Source: Micromonospora coriariae
GTDB taxonomy: Bacteria > Actinomycetota > Actinomycetes > Mycobacteriales > Micromonosporaceae
NCBI RefSeq assembly: GCF_900091455.1
Contig: NZ_LT607412.1
Location: 3,472,001-3,536,000, forward strand
DNA: 64,000 bases
Direction: 5' to 3'
Part shown: piece after piece, positions 14,789-24,433 of the stretch
Layout of the letters: every line of letters begins with the position of its first letter
Position numbering within the stretch: the stretch's first letter is position 1
Notes under the pieces: model-generated
Database searches by the model: none
Told to the model about the DNA's origin: nothing
Seen by the model: only the letters and a program-made list of their open reading frames with translations
Made by a program: the position numbers and the translations under genes

Positions 14789-16171
14789 GTGCGCACGCTC
14801 ACCAGCACCGCAGTCACCGCTGCCCCACCCGACGCCGCCGGGCGTCGGCGCGAGCTCACCGACTGGCGCCCCGAGGACCCCGGCTTCTGGCGGACGACCG
14901 GGGCGCCGATCGCCCGGCGCAACCTCTGGGTCTCGATCTTCGCCGAGCACGTCGGCTTCTCGGTGTGGAGCCTCTGGTCGGTGACCGTGCTCTTCCTCGG
15001 CCCCGAGTACGGCATCGATCCGGCCGGCAAGTTCCTGCTCACCGCCGTGCCGGCCGCGCTGGGCGCGGTGCTGAGGCTGCCGTACACGCTGGCGGTGGCC
15101 CGCTTCGGCGGACGACTGTGGACCATCGTCAGCGCGCTGCTGCTGCTGGTGCCGACCGTGCCGATGGCGGTGCTACTGGAGCCGGGGATCCCGTACCCCA
15201 CCCTGATGGTGCTGGCCTGCCTGACCGGGGTCGGCGGCGGCAACTTCGCCTCCTCGATGGCGAACATCAACCTGTTCTATCCGCAGCGACTCAAGGGCCG
15301 GGCCCTCGGGTTCAACGCCGGTGGCGGCAACCTGGGCGTACCCGCGGTGCAACTGGTCGGGCTGGCGGTGCTGGCCACCGCCGGGGCCGCGTACCCCCGG
15401 CTGGTGCCGGCGGTCTACCTGCCGCTGATCGTGCTGGCCGCGCTGGCGGCGGCCCGGTGGTTGGACACCGTCCCCGGGGCCCGGAACGAGCCCGGCGCGC
15501 TGCGCGAGGCGGCCCGCGACCCGCACACCTGGATCATGTCGGTGCTCTACGTCGGCACCTTCGGGTCGTTCATCGGGTTCGGCTTCGCCTTCGGCCAGGT
15601 GCTCCAGCTCCAGTTCGCCGAACGCTTCCCCACCCCGGTCGACGCCGCCTGGCTGACCTTCCTCGGCCCGCTGGTCGGCTCGCTGATCCGGCCGCTGGGC
15701 GGGCACCTCGCCGACCGGCTGGGCGGAGCCCGGGTGACCTTCTGGAACTTCGTGGCGATGGCGGCCGGCGCCGGAACCGTCCTGTACGCGGCCCGGGAGC
15801 GGTCGTTCGCGCTCTACCTGGCGGGTTTCCTCGCCCTGTTCGTCCTCTCCGGCGTCGGCAACGGCTCCACCTACAAGATGATCCCGGCGATCTTCCGGGC
15901 CCGGGCGGCGGGACTGGTGGCCGACGACCGGTGCGATCCGGCTGCCGCCGCCCGCTGGGCCCGCCGGATGACCGGCGCGCTGATCGGCATCGCGGGGGCC
16001 GTGGGCGCCTCCGGCGGGGTGCTGGTCAACGTCGCCTTCCGCCAGTCGTTCCTCACCTCCGGCACGGCCGACGCCGCCTACCTCGCGTTCATCGCCTGGT
16101 ACGCGCTCTGCGTCACGGTGACCTGGGTCGTCTACCGCCGGCGGGGGGCGGCCCGGCTGGCCGGCGTGTGA
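14789..16171 (+). CDS. narK: Nitrate/nitrite MFS transporter
   Basis: A 460-residue major facilitator protein with twelve predicted membrane helices. The NarK/NasA signature is present: RRNLWVSIFAEHVGFSVWSLW at the start, a glycine-rich nitrate signature GVGGGNFASSMANINLFYP in TM5 and FNAGGGNLGV after it, and a second GSTYKMIPAIF motif in TM11. It would bring nitrate in for the nas operon. GTG at 14789 follows GAGGAGGAG. A TAGCGT hexamer at 14750-14755 is a candidate -10. The gene is separated from the nas-nir operon by the methyltransferase and the toxin-antitoxin pair. Confidence 0.92.
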   Translation: MRTLTSTAVTAAPPDAAGRRRELTDWRPEDPGFWRTTGAPIARRNLWVSIFAEHVGFSVWSLWSVTVLFLGPEYGIDPAGKFLLTAVPAALGAVLRLPYTLAVARFGGRLWTIVSALLLLVPTVPMAVLLEPGIPYPTLMVLACLTGVGGGNFASSMANINLFYPQRLKGRALGFNAGGGNLGVPAVQLVGLAVLATAGAAYPRLVPAVYLPLIVLAALAAARWLDTVPGARNEPGALREAARDPHTWIMSVLYVGTFGSFIGFGFAFGQVLQLQFAERFPTPVDAAWLTFLGPLVGSLIRPLGGHLADRLGGARVTFWNFVAMAAGAGTVLYAARERSFALYLAGFLALFVLSGVGNGSTYKMIPAIFRARAAGLVADDRCDPAAAARWARRMTGALIGIAGAVGASGGVLVNVAFRQSFLTSGTADAAYLAFIAWYALCVTVTWVVYRRRGAARLAGV

Positions 16172-16218
16172 GCTGTGCCATGATGGGCTGCGCCGGCACG
16201 CGCGGCCGTACCCCCGTT

Positions 16219-16248
16219 TTGACCTGCTGATGGGGCGCCGGGTATCGT
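16219..16248 (+). promoter_or_regulatory. Promoter for rplM-rpsI
   Basis: TTGACC (16219-16224) and TATCGT (16243-16248) are separated by 18 bases, a good match to a housekeeping sigma promoter. It would give a leader of about 110 bases before rplM. Confidence 0.6.
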
Positions 16249-16363
16249 TGCCTGCTGTTGTACGACATCCAGAGGCGTGCCCTATCAGGTACGCTTGGTC
16301 GTTCGTGCGCGCCTGGTCACCTCGGCGCGCGACCCCAGACCGACGACGAGACAAGGTAGACCT

Positions 16364-16807
16364 GTGCGTACGTACAGCCCGAAGCCGGGTGAGATCGAGC
16401 GTCAGTGGCACGTCATCGACGCCTCTGATGTCGTGCTGGGCCGCCTGGCCACCCACGCCGCCACGTTGCTGCGTGGTAAGCACAAGCCGACTTTCGCGCC
16501 GCACGTCGACACGGGCGACTTTGTCGTCATCGTGAACGCGGGCAAGGTTGCGTTGACCGGCAACAAGCGCCAGACCAAGGTCGCTTACCGCCACTCCGGT
16601 TACCCGGGTGGTCTGAAGCAGATCGGCTACGACGAGCTGCTGACCAAGCGTCCCGAGCGGGCCATTGAGCTGGCCGTGAAGGGGATGCTCCCGCACAACA
16701 AGCTCGGCCGTCAGCTGATCAAGAAGCTGAAGGTCTACGCCGGTGCCGAGCACCCGCACCTCGCGCAGCAGCCGGTGCCGTTCGAGATCAAGCAGATCGC
16801 GCAGTGA
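16364..16807 (+). CDS. rplM: 50S ribosomal protein L13
   Basis: L13 of the large ribosomal subunit, 147 aa. The start is GTG at 16364 ([19 protein letters not shown]), which matches the usual length and has AAGGTAG just upstream; open frame further upstream is not protein-like. Recognisable motifs are [18 protein letters not shown] and [12 protein letters not shown]. rpsI follows after 20 bases, the universal L13-S9 pair. Confidence 0.97.
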   Translation: MRTYSPKPGEIERQWHVIDASDVVLGRLATHAATLLRGKHKPTFAPHVDTGDFVVIVNAGKVALTGNKRQTKVAYRHSGYPGGLKQIGYDELLTKRPERAIELAVKGMLPHNKLGRQLIKKLKVYAGAEHPHLAQQPVPFEIKQIAQ

Positions 16808-16827
16808 GCGCGGGCGAAGGAAGCAGC

Positions 16828-17301
16828 ATGACCGACATCACCGAGACCGAGGTCGCCCCGGAAGCCCCCGAGGCCACCGAGGCGCCGGCGCCCGTCGCCC
16901 GCGCGCCTCGTGGTGACCGGCCGATCCAGACCGTGGGCCGCCGCAAGGAGGCCATCGTCCGGGTCCGTATCGTCCCGGGCACCGGCAAGATCACCTGCAA
17001 CGGCCAGGACCTCGAGGCGTACTTCCCGAGCAAGGTGCACCAGCAGCTGATCAAGGACCCGCTGGTCACCGCCGAGAAGCCCGAGCAGTTCGACGTCATC
17101 GCCAACCTGCGTGGCGGCGGCACCACCGGGCAGGCCGGTGCGCTCCGGCTGGGCATCGCCCGCGCGCTGATCATCAACGACCCGGACGACCGCCCGGCCC
17201 TGAAGAAGGCCGGCTTCCTCACCCGGGACGCCCGGGTCAAGGAGAGCAAGAAGTACGGCCTCAAGAAGGCCCGTAAGGCTCCCCAGTACTCGAAGCGCTG
17301 A
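16828..17301 (+). CDS. rpsI: 30S ribosomal protein S9
   Basis: S9 of the small subunit, 157 aa. Start at ATG 16828 behind GAAGGAAGC; a GTG at 16804 overlapping the rplM stop is an alternative. After an acidic Ala/Pro/Glu-rich N-terminal extension typical of actinobacteria come [14 protein letters not shown] and [19 protein letters not shown]. The conserved C-terminal [12 protein letters not shown] tail reaches the ribosomal P site. Confidence 0.97.
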   Translation: MTDITETEVAPEAPEATEAPAPVARAPRGDRPIQTVGRRKEAIVRVRIVPGTGKITCNGQDLEAYFPSKVHQQLIKDPLVTAEKPEQFDVIANLRGGGTTGQAGALRLGIARALIINDPDDRPALKKAGFLTRDARVKESKKYGLKKARKAPQYSKR

Positions 17302-17330
17302 TCTTCACCAGCGCGTTGTACTTCTGACGG

Positions 17331-17374
17331 ACGGCCGGTCCGCCTCCCCTCGACCGGGGAGGTGGACCGGCCGT
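17331..17374 (+). terminator. Terminator of the rplM-rpsI operon
   Basis: A 19-bp stem with one G-U pair and a 6-base loop (TCGACC) begins 30 bases after the rpsI stop and is followed by a pyrimidine-rich stretch. Confidence 0.85.
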
Positions 17375-17418
17375 TCCGCTTTCTCCTCATTGGCAGTGCT
17401 CATCGGAGGTTGGCGGGT

Positions 17419-18774
17419 ATGGGTCGGTTGTTCGGCACGGACGGCGTACGCGGGCGGGCGAACGCGGATCTCACCCCGGAGTTGGCGCTCGCGCTCGCCG
17501 TGGCCGCCGCGCACACTCTCGCCGAGACGGACCGCAGCCATCCGCCGCTCGCCGTGGTCGGCCGGGACACCCGGGCCAGCGGCGAGATGCTGGAGGCGGC
17601 TGTGGTTGCGGGGCTGACCAGCGCCGGCGCCAACGTGGTGCGGGTCGGTGTGCTGCCCACCCCGGCGGTCGCGTACCTCACCGCGGAGGCCAAGGCCGAC
17701 CTCGGGGTGATGCTCTCCGCGTCACACAACCCGATGCCGGACAACGGCATCAAGCTCTTCGCCGCCGGCGGGCACAAGCTGCCCGACGAGATCGAGATGC
17801 AGATCGAGGCGGCCGTGGAGGCGAACGCCACCACCGCCTGGGAGCGTCCGACCGGCGCCGGCGTCGGCCGGGTGCACGACCTGCTCGACGGCGCCGACCA
17901 CTACGTCCAGCACCTGGTCGGCACAGTGCCGCACCGGCTGGACGGGATCAAGGTCGTGGTCGACTGCGCCAACGGCGCCGCCGCCGAGGTCGCCCCGGTC
18001 GCCTACCGGGAGGCCGGCGCGGAGGTCGTGGCGATCCACGCCGAGCCGGACGGGCTGAACATCAACGACGACTGTGGCTCGAACCACATCGAGGCGCTGC
18101 GCGAGGCCGTCGTCGAGCACGGCGCCCACCTGGGCATCGCCCACGACGGCGACGCCGACCGGTGCGTGGCGGTCACCGCCGACGGCGACGAGGTCGACGG
18201 CGACCAGGTGATGGCCATCCTCGCGCTCGCCATGCGGGACGCCGGCACGCTCACCCAGGACACCCTGGTCGCCACCGTGATGAGCAACCTCGGGCTGCGG
18301 CTGGCGATGTCCGCCGAGGGCATCCGGCTCATCGAGACGAAGGTCGGCGACCGGTACGTGCTGGAGGAGCTGCGCGCCTCCGGGCTGGCGCTCGGCGGTG
18401 AGCAGAGCGGCCACATCGTGATGCCCGCGCACGCCACCACCGGCGACGGAGTGCTCACCGGCCTGCACCTGATGGCCCGGATGGCGGCCACCGGCCGATC
18501 CCTGGCCGAGCTGGCCTCGGTCGTCACCAAGCTGCCCCAGGTGCTGATCAACGTGCCGGTCGGCGACCGCACCGTCGGCGCCGCCGCGCCGGCCGTACGT
18601 GCCGAGGTCGAGCGGGCCGAGGCGGAGCTGGGCGAGACCGGTCGGGTGCTGCTGCGCCCGTCGGGCACGGAGCCGCTGGTCCGGGTGATGGTCGAGGCGG
18701 CCACCGAGCAGACCGCCCGCTCCGTCGCCGAGCGGATCGCGGAGCTGGTCCGCACCGCCAGCCCGGTCGGCTGA
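17419..18774 (+). CDS. glmM: Phosphoglucosamine mutase
   Basis: Converts glucosamine-6-phosphate to glucosamine-1-phosphate for peptidoglycan precursor synthesis. The 451 residues start at ATG 17419 ([12 protein letters not shown]) with GGAGG 9 bases upstream. The phosphoserine loop is SASHNP near residue 104, the metal loop DGDADRC near 244, and the phosphate-binding loop [12 protein letters not shown] near the C-terminus. It pairs functionally with glmS 8 kb downstream. Confidence 0.97.
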   Translation: MGRLFGTDGVRGRANADLTPELALALAVAAAHTLAETDRSHPPLAVVGRDTRASGEMLEAAVVAGLTSAGANVVRVGVLPTPAVAYLTAEAKADLGVMLSASHNPMPDNGIKLFAAGGHKLPDEIEMQIEAAVEANATTAWERPTGAGVGRVHDLLDGADHYVQHLVGTVPHRLDGIKVVVDCANGAAAEVAPVAYREAGAEVVAIHAEPDGLNINDDCGSNHIEALREAVVEHGAHLGIAHDGDADRCVAVTADGDEVDGDQVMAILALAMRDAGTLTQDTLVATVMSNLGLRLAMSAEGIRLIETKVGDRYVLEELRASGLALGGEQSGHIVMPAHATTGDGVLTGLHLMARMAATGRSLAELASVVTKLPQVLINVPVGDRTVGAAAPAVRAEVERAEAELGETGRVLLRPSGTEPLVRVMVEAATEQTARSVAERIAELVRTASPVG

Positions 18775-18775
18775 G

Positions 18776-18791
18776 GCCGCCAACCGGCGGC
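18776..18791. terminator. Short stem-loop between glmM and the ABC ATPase gene
   Basis: GCCGCC-AACC-GGCGGC lies between the two converging stop codons. It is small but well placed. Confidence 0.45.
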
Positions 18792-18792
18792 G

Positions 18793-19545
18793 TCACAACC
18801 GCAGTCGCGCCGCCCGCTCGTACGTGTCGGCGGGGTCCTCGCCGTCGGTGAGGTCGAGGTCCTCGACCAGGCTGCCGTCACCGAGCCGGACCAACCGGTC
18901 GCAGCGGGCCGCGATCGACCGTTCGTGGGTGGCCAGCAGGATCGTCATGCCATGCCGCTCCCGCAGGTCGAGCAGCAGGTCGAGGATCTGGGCGCTGGTG
19001 GTCGAGTCGAGGTTGCCGGTGGGCTCGTCGGCCAGCAGCAGCCCGGGCGCGCCCATCAGCGCCCGGGCGATGGCGACCCGCTGCTGCTCGCCACCGGAGA
19101 GCTGCGTCGGCATCGCCCGTTCCCGTCCGCCGAGGCCGACGGCGTCGAGCAGCTCACGGGCCCGGGTCGCGTGGTCGGCCCGGCCGCGTTGCGGCAGCAC
19201 CGGGGCGATCACGTTGTCCAGCACGGTCAACGCCGGCAGCAGGTGGTAGCGCTGGAAGACGAAGCCCACCCGCTGCCGGTACCGGGCCAGCGCGGTACGC
19301 CGCAGCGCCGTGATCTCCACGTCGTCGACCGTGATGGTGCCGCTGTCGGCCTGCTCGATGGCGCCGATCAGGTGCAGCAGTGTCGACTTGCCGGAGCCGC
19401 TGGGGCCGGTCAGTGCCACCACCGACCCCGCCGCGATCTCCAGCGAGACGTCGTCGACCGCGGTCAGCCGCTCGGCTCCGGTGCGGAACTGCCGGGTCAG
19501 CCCGACGATCCGGACCGTGCTGCCCGTCGTTGCCTCCATCGTCAC
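18793..19545 (-). CDS. LolD/MacB-family ABC transporter ATP-binding protein
   Basis: A 250-residue ATPase that energises the FtsX-type permease encoded just upstream. Motifs: Walker A GPSGSGKST, Q-loop FVFQRYHLLP, signature LSGGEQQR, Walker B LLLADEPTGNLD, H-loop ATHER. The start is taken as GTG at 19545, overlapping the permease stop (GTGA); an ATG six bases in is an alternative. The substrate is unknown; the family exports lipoproteins, peptides or antibiotics, or transmits mechanical signals. Confidence 0.88.
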   Translation of the reverse strand: MTMEATTGSTVRIVGLTRQFRTGAERLTAVDDVSLEIAAGSVVALTGPSGSGKSTLLHLIGAIEQADSGTITVDDVEITALRRTALARYRQRVGFVFQRYHLLPALTVLDNVIAPVLPQRGRADHATRARELLDAVGLGGRERAMPTQLSGGEQQRVAIARALMGAPGLLLADEPTGNLDSTTSAQILDLLLDLRERHGMTILLATHERSIAARCDRLVRLGDGSLVEDLDLTDGEDPADTYERAARLRL

Positions 19546-22370
19546 TCCTCTGCCAGTAGCCGTGCGGTCGGGAGCCGGCGCAGCAACGCGGCCGGCACGA
19601 GCGCCGCGAGACAGGTGATCAGCACCCCGACGAGCGCCACCGCGGCGGCGACCAGGATCAGGGCGCTCGGCAGGCCACCGACCAGCCAGGCGGCCCCGGC
19701 GAGCCCGAGCCCGGCTCCGGCCACCGCCCCGAGCGCGCCGATCAGGAGCCCTTCGTAACCCACCAGGCGGGCCAGAGTGGCGTCCGTCCAGCCGACCGCG
19801 CGCAGTGTGGACAACTCCGCGGCGCGGTCCCGGACGTTCAGGTACAGCACGTCGGCGACGGCGCCCGCGCCGAGCAGGACGGTGACGACCGCTGCCAGGG
19901 TGTCCGCACTCCGTACGTTCAGCGAGATGGTGTCACCGAGCAGGCTGCCGACGATCGCGCCGCGGAAGGCGTAGGCGGCGGCGCTGACCAGGGTGAGCGC
20001 GGTCACCCCGATGGCCAGCGCGCCCGCCCCGAGCAGGGTGCGCCCGGGGGTGCGGACCAGGTTGACCAGGGCCATCCCGAACAGGCTGCGGGGGCGGCGT
20101 ACCCAGCGGGCCGGGGCCACCAGCGGCCGCAGGGCGGCGGCCGGGTGGGCGCCCGCGGCCCGCAGCGCCGGGACCAGGCCCGCCACCAGCGCCAGCAGCA
20201 GAGCCACAGGTACGGCGAGCACCGCCTGACGCCAACCGATCCCGATGTCCAGCGCGGCGGCCAGGGGGAACGCCAACCCCAGCGCGAGCAGGCCGGCGGC
20301 CAGCCCCAGTGCGGCCACCTCGCCGAGGACCAGCGCCGCGATCCGACGGGCTGACCAGCCCAGGCAGGCGAGCACCGCCAGTTCGCGGCGCCGGTCCCGG
20401 ACGGCGGCGGACACGGCGTTGCCGAGGAACAGCCCGCAGACCACCAACACCAACCCGAACAGCACGAGGCTCTTGCGGTCGACGGCCCTGGTGATGACCG
20501 ACGCCACCCCGAGGGCGGACCACGGCTCGGTCAGTCGCAGCTCCGGCCGGCCGAACGAGCCCGCCGGCAGCTCCACGGTCTGCGGAGCGGGAGACGAGCC
20601 GAAGGTGAGATCGACGTCCAGCCCGGTCGTGTCGGCGATCCGCTCGGCGATCAGCCGGACCCGCTCGGCGGACCGGTCGGTGTAGCCGGCGACGTCGGAG
20701 ACCCGGACCCGGATCGCGCTGATCGGCGCCGTTCGGGTGGGGGTGACGTCGCCCTCCAGCAGCTTCGGCACCGCCGCCAGGTTGGTGAGCAGCAGCGGCG
20801 GCGAGGAGAGGTAGCCGGCCGGGTTTCCGCTCGGCTCCAGCGGCCGACCGCCCAACGCCTGGCGGCTGCGTTCGTCGGCGCCGTCGGTGCGTGGCGGCTC
20901 GTACGTCTCCAGCGGCACCCGGGACAGGTCGCTGAACCCGCTCAGCTTCTCCGGATCGAAGATGCCGACGGTCTGCCAGAACCGGAGTTGGAGGTGCCCG
21001 CCGGACGGCGGCTGAGGAAGCGCGGTCACCGGGCGGAAGCCGTTGTCGTCGGCGAGCCACGGACGGGAGTGGAGGTTCAGAGCGCTCTCGCCGCCGTACA
21101 GCGCGTGATCGAACGGTGGTCGCGCGACAGCACGGAGAGCGCCGTCGGGGAGCCGCTCGTACTCCGGCGCGCCCGCCTGCATGATCGTCTGCAACTCACC
21201 CGTGCAGCAGCCGGTCTTGGAGATCCCTTTGGCGAGCAGGTCGCGGTACCCGTCGGTCAGCGTGTACTCCTCGGTGCCGACCCCGAGCCCGGTGGCGCGG
21301 CCCAGCGTCCGCTCCAGCTCGCCGATGGGCAGCCCCGCCGGTCGCGCCTGCGGCAGCCGGGTGAGGGCGGACCGCACTGTGACGTCGAGGTAGGGGCGGC
21401 TGGTGCTCAACACCGGGACCGACCGCTCGGTCACACTCGGTCCGGGAGAGGTCTCGGTGGTCGTGTCGTCGAGCCGGAGCGAACGGCCCTCGGTCACCGC
21501 GTCGTCCAGGCCGACGAGGCGCTGCTCCGCCTCGGGGTCCACCGCCGCCAGCAGGAACGGCACCGTCACCCGGTAGGTGACCACCAGTTGGTCGGTGACG
21601 ACGCGTTCGGCCCGGCCGGGCAGCCAGCGGTTCGCCTCGAAACGCCCGTCTGGCAGGAGCCGGACGGTGTCGACGCTCCAGTTCTCCCGTTCGGAAGACT
21701 GCCCCGCGTTCCCGGACCTCACGGCCAGGTACGGGTCGCAGATCGGTTCGCTCCGTCCATCGGGGAGCACCTCCCGTGGGACCTGCCCGCAATACTCGTC
21801 GTACTTGTACGTCCGGCCGTCCGAGTACGGAGATGAGGGAACGTCCACGTCGCCGCCCCACTCGGGGTAGAGCAGAGGGCGCTTGGTCACGTACACGTAG
21901 CGCGGGCTGCTGGGGGCGGTGGAGAGCCCTCGCTCGGCGGTGAACGTGGGGTTGAGCCGGATGACCTGCCGCTCCAGCGAGGGGTCGACCGCGCGGGTCA
22001 CATCGAATCGGACCGGCACCGTCGAGGTCGAATAGCCCAGCATGGCGATCGGCGCGGCGACGTCGACGCCGGCGACCTCCTTCACCTGCTCGTACTGCGC
22101 CGGGGTGATGCCGCCGAAGAGGCCGGAGAGGTAGTTTGGGCGGACCAGCCCGCGCTCGGCCTCAAGCGGGGTGCGCGCCCCGTTGGGACGGACCAGGATG
22201 TCGTAGGCGGCCCGGGTGTTGCGCTCCACCGCGCCGGTGACGTCGAGACGGGAGGTGGTGGTGGCGCCGGTCAGGACGACGAAGCCGGTGGTCGCCACCA
22301 GCACCCCGGCCAGCAGCGCCACCGACCGCCCAGCACGGCCGCGTAGCTGACCCCAGATGAACCCCAGCAT
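19542..22370 (-). CDS. FtsX-like ABC permease, large
   Basis: A 942-residue membrane protein. After an N-terminal membrane helix (about 10-35) comes a large extracytoplasmic region of around 550 residues, then three helices (from about 640), a cytoplasmic link with ALRPLV, another helix block, and a final FtsX domain near the C-terminus. Start at ATG 22370, with GGGGAGG just upstream, rather than longer readings. It forms an operon with its ATPase and is divergent from a PadR regulator, so it is likely inducible. The size of the external region suggests a MacB-like tunnel or sensor role. Confidence 0.82.
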   Translation of the reverse strand: MLGFIWGQLRGRAGRSVALLAGVLVATTGFVVLTGATTTSRLDVTGAVERNTRAAYDILVRPNGARTPLEAERGLVRPNYLSGLFGGITPAQYEQVKEVAGVDVAAPIAMLGYSTSTVPVRFDVTRAVDPSLERQVIRLNPTFTAERGLSTAPSSPRYVYVTKRPLLYPEWGGDVDVPSSPYSDGRTYKYDEYCGQVPREVLPDGRSEPICDPYLAVRSGNAGQSSERENWSVDTVRLLPDGRFEANRWLPGRAERVVTDQLVVTYRVTVPFLLAAVDPEAEQRLVGLDDAVTEGRSLRLDDTTTETSPGPSVTERSVPVLSTSRPYLDVTVRSALTRLPQARPAGLPIGELERTLGRATGLGVGTEEYTLTDGYRDLLAKGISKTGCCTGELQTIMQAGAPEYERLPDGALRAVARPPFDHALYGGESALNLHSRPWLADDNGFRPVTALPQPPSGGHLQLRFWQTVGIFDPEKLSGFSDLSRVPLETYEPPRTDGADERSRQALGGRPLEPSGNPAGYLSSPPLLLTNLAAVPKLLEGDVTPTRTAPISAIRVRVSDVAGYTDRSAERVRLIAERIADTTGLDVDLTFGSSPAPQTVELPAGSFGRPELRLTEPWSALGVASVITRAVDRKSLVLFGLVLVVCGLFLGNAVSAAVRDRRRELAVLACLGWSARRIAALVLGEVAALGLAAGLLALGLAFPLAAALDIGIGWRQAVLAVPVALLLALVAGLVPALRAAGAHPAAALRPLVAPARWVRRPRSLFGMALVNLVRTPGRTLLGAGALAIGVTALTLVSAAAYAFRGAIVGSLLGDTISLNVRSADTLAAVVTVLLGAGAVADVLYLNVRDRAAELSTLRAVGWTDATLARLVGYEGLLIGALGAVAGAGLGLAGAAWLVGGLPSALILVAAAVALVGVLITCLAALVPAALLRRLPTARLLAEE

Positions 22371-22407
22371 GTCGCGCCTCCCCGTGTGCTGCCCCACACT
22401 CTGCGCG

Positions 22408-22426
22408 TTACATTGTCACAATGCAA
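22408..22426. promoter_or_regulatory. Candidate PadR operator
   Basis: CATTGT-C-ACAATG is a perfect inverted repeat (22411-22423), extended by TT and AA outside a mismatched position. It sits between the divergent permease (start 22370) and PadR gene (start 22464), where an autoregulatory PadR site is expected. PadR operators commonly carry such ATGT/ACAT-type arms. Confidence 0.65.
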
Positions 22427-22463
22427 GACCTGGTCCGGTCGACCAGTGGAATCGGAGGAGACG

Positions 22464-23096
22464 GTGGCGATCCAGCACGCGGTCCTGGCACTGCTCGCAC
22501 GCGGCCCGAGCTACGGCTACGAGCTGAAGGGCGCCTTCGAGGCCGCCGCCGGTCCACAGTGGGGGTCGCTCAACATCGGCCACCTCTACCAGATCCTCGA
22601 CCGGCTCTCCCGGGACAGCCTGGTGGTCGCCGAGCGGCAGGCCCAGCAGGTCAAACCCGACCGGGTGGTCTACCAGATCACTCCCGCCGGCCGGGCCGAA
22701 CTCGACCGATGGCTCGACGAGCCGAGCCGGCGCAGTGGCGGCTTCCGGGACGACTTCTTCCTCAAGGTCACCGCCGCCGCCCGATCGGGTTCCGCGCGCA
22801 CCGTCCGCACCGTGCTGACCAACCAACGCGGGCACCTGCTCCGCGAGCTGCGCAACCTCGACGGGCTGCGCCGCAAGGCCGGCGACCCGGTGGTCGGGCT
22901 GCTGCTCGCGGCGGCGGGCCGGCACGTTGAGGCCGACCTCGCCTTCGTCGATGACGCCGAGGCGGTGCTGCTGGCCGACAGCGGCGCGCTGCTCGCCACG
23001 CTGGCGGGCACAACGTCAGAGATCACGGCGTACGCCGCCGACGACTCATCGCCCGCGCGGGCGGACGACGTCGGACCGGCCCGCGCGGCCGGCTGA
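22464..23096 (+). CDS. PadR-family transcriptional regulator
   Basis: A 210-residue regulator. The N-terminal winged helix is typical (AIQHAVLALLARGPSYGYEL ... HLYQILDRLSRDSLVV ... YQITPAGRAEL), followed by a helical dimerisation domain of the Vir_act_alpha_C kind. GTG at 22464 directly follows GGAGGAG. It most likely represses the divergent ABC operon and itself through the palindrome at 22408-22426. The last 25 residues are Asp/Ala-rich and probably disordered. Confidence 0.87.
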   Translation: MAIQHAVLALLARGPSYGYELKGAFEAAAGPQWGSLNIGHLYQILDRLSRDSLVVAERQAQQVKPDRVVYQITPAGRAELDRWLDEPSRRSGGFRDDFFLKVTAAARSGSARTVRTVLTNQRGHLLRELRNLDGLRRKAGDPVVGLLLAAAGRHVEADLAFVDDAEAVLLADSGALLATLAGTTSEITAYAADDSSPARADDVGPARAAG

Positions 23097-23105
23097 CCTT
23101 AGCGA

Positions 23106-24293
23106 TCAGTGCAGCCCGCGCAGCCGGGTGACCGCCTCGGTCAGCACCTCGGGGCGTTTGCAGAAGGCGAACCGGACCAGCCGCCGACCGGCCTCCTGGT
23201 CGTCGTAGAAGACCTGGGTGGGCACGGCCACCACGCCGCAGCGCTCCGGCAGCGACCGGCAGAACTCCACCCCGTCCCGACCGCCGAGGGCGGTGACGTC
23301 GGCTGTGACGAAGTACGTCCCCTCCGGCACCAGCACCTCGAACCCGGCGTCGGTGAGGCCGCCGACGAGCTGGTCGCGGCGCTGCTGGAGCCCGTCCCGG
23401 AAGCCGGTGTAGTAGTCGTCGGGCAGGGCCAGCGCCACGGCGACCGCGGGTTGCAGCGGGGCGGCGTTGACGAAGGTGAGGAACTGCTTCACCCGTAGCA
23501 CCGCCGAGACCAGCGCCGCCGGACCGCTCACCCAGCCGACCTTCCAACCGGTGCAGGAGAACGTCTTGCCGGCCGAGGAGATGCGCAACGTCCGCTCCCG
23601 CATCCCGGGCAGGCTGGCCAGCGGCACGTGCGGGCCCGACGCGTCGGTGAAGACCAGGTGCTCGTACACCTCGTCGGTCACCGCGTACGCGCCGTACTCC
23701 TGGCACAGCTCCGCGACCAGCGCCAGCTCGGCCGGGGTGAAGACCTTGCCGGTGGGGTTGTGCGGCGAGTTGAGCAGCACCAGCCGGGTGCGTGGGCCGA
23801 ACGTCGCGCGCAGCTCGGCCGGGTCGAAGGCGTACCGACCGTCGGCGGCGGGACGCAGGGTGACCGGCCGCCGGACCGCGCCGGCCAGCGCGATCGAGGC
23901 GGCGTACGAGTCGTAGTACGGCTCGAAGCAGACCACCTCGTCGCCCGGCTCGCAGAGGGCGAGGATGCTGGCCGCTATCGCCTCGGTCGCGCCCGCGGTG
24001 ATCACGATCTCGCCGTCCGGGTCGTACGCCAGGTCATGGAACCGCCGCTGGTGGGCAGCGACCGCCGCGCGCAGGGCGGGGATCCCCGGCCCGGGCGGGT
24101 ACTGGTTCTGCCCGGCGCGCAGCGCTTCGGCGGCGGCGGCCAGCATCTCCGGTGGGCCGTCGGTGTCCGGGAAGCCCTGGCCGAGGTTGACCGCGCCGGT
24201 CCGTACGGCGAGGGCGGACATCTCGGCGAAGATCGTCGTGCCGAACGGCCGCATCCGGGCCACCAGCGGGTCGACATCGGTGCTCGTCGTCAC
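23106..24293 (-). CDS. PLP-dependent aminotransferase, class I/II
   Basis: A 395-residue fold-type I aminotransferase. Visible motifs are NLGQGFPDTDGP near the N-terminus, the NSPHNPTGKVF substrate loop, the PLP lysine in SSAGKTFSCTGWKVGW, and a C-terminal arginine in RLVRFAFCK. The pattern fits the methionine/kynurenine aminotransferase group that also includes actinobacterial N-succinyldiaminopimelate aminotransferase (DapC); I cannot choose between them. The start is GTG at 24293, 7 bases after a TAGGCT -10 hexamer, so the message looks leaderless. Confidence 0.85.
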   Translation of the reverse strand: MTTSTDVDPLVARMRPFGTTIFAEMSALAVRTGAVNLGQGFPDTDGPPEMLAAAAEALRAGQNQYPPGPGIPALRAAVAAHQRRFHDLAYDPDGEIVITAGATEAIAASILALCEPGDEVVCFEPYYDSYAASIALAGAVRRPVTLRPAADGRYAFDPAELRATFGPRTRLVLLNSPHNPTGKVFTPAELALVAELCQEYGAYAVTDEVYEHLVFTDASGPHVPLASLPGMRERTLRISSAGKTFSCTGWKVGWVSGPAALVSAVLRVKQFLTFVNAAPLQPAVAVALALPDDYYTGFRDGLQQRRDQLVGGLTDAGFEVLVPEGTYFVTADVTALGGRDGVEFCRSLPERCGVVAVPTQVFYDDQEAGRRLVRFAFCKRPEVLTEAVTRLRGLH

Positions 24294-24358
24294 CTGCGCC
24301 AGCCTACGGCCACCCACGGGCCGAACCCCAGCCCACCGGGTTCCCATGATCGACTCGA

Positions 24359-24411
24359 GATCGCTGATATCGGGGTATCAAAGGCACTCCGATACCGCGA
24401 TATTGCCGATC
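24359..24411 (-). terminator. Imperfect AT-rich stem-loop after the MmpS-like gene
   Basis: Arms at 24367-24379 and 24391-24403 pair over 13 positions with one mismatch, around an 11-base loop. An outer GATCG/CGATC pair (24359-24363 and 24407-24411) closes the structure. It follows the MmpS-like stop at 24434. Its low GC content is unusual here, so a regulatory site is also possible. Confidence 0.5.
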
Positions 24412-24433
24412 CCGTGTCGATCAGGCGAAAGCC

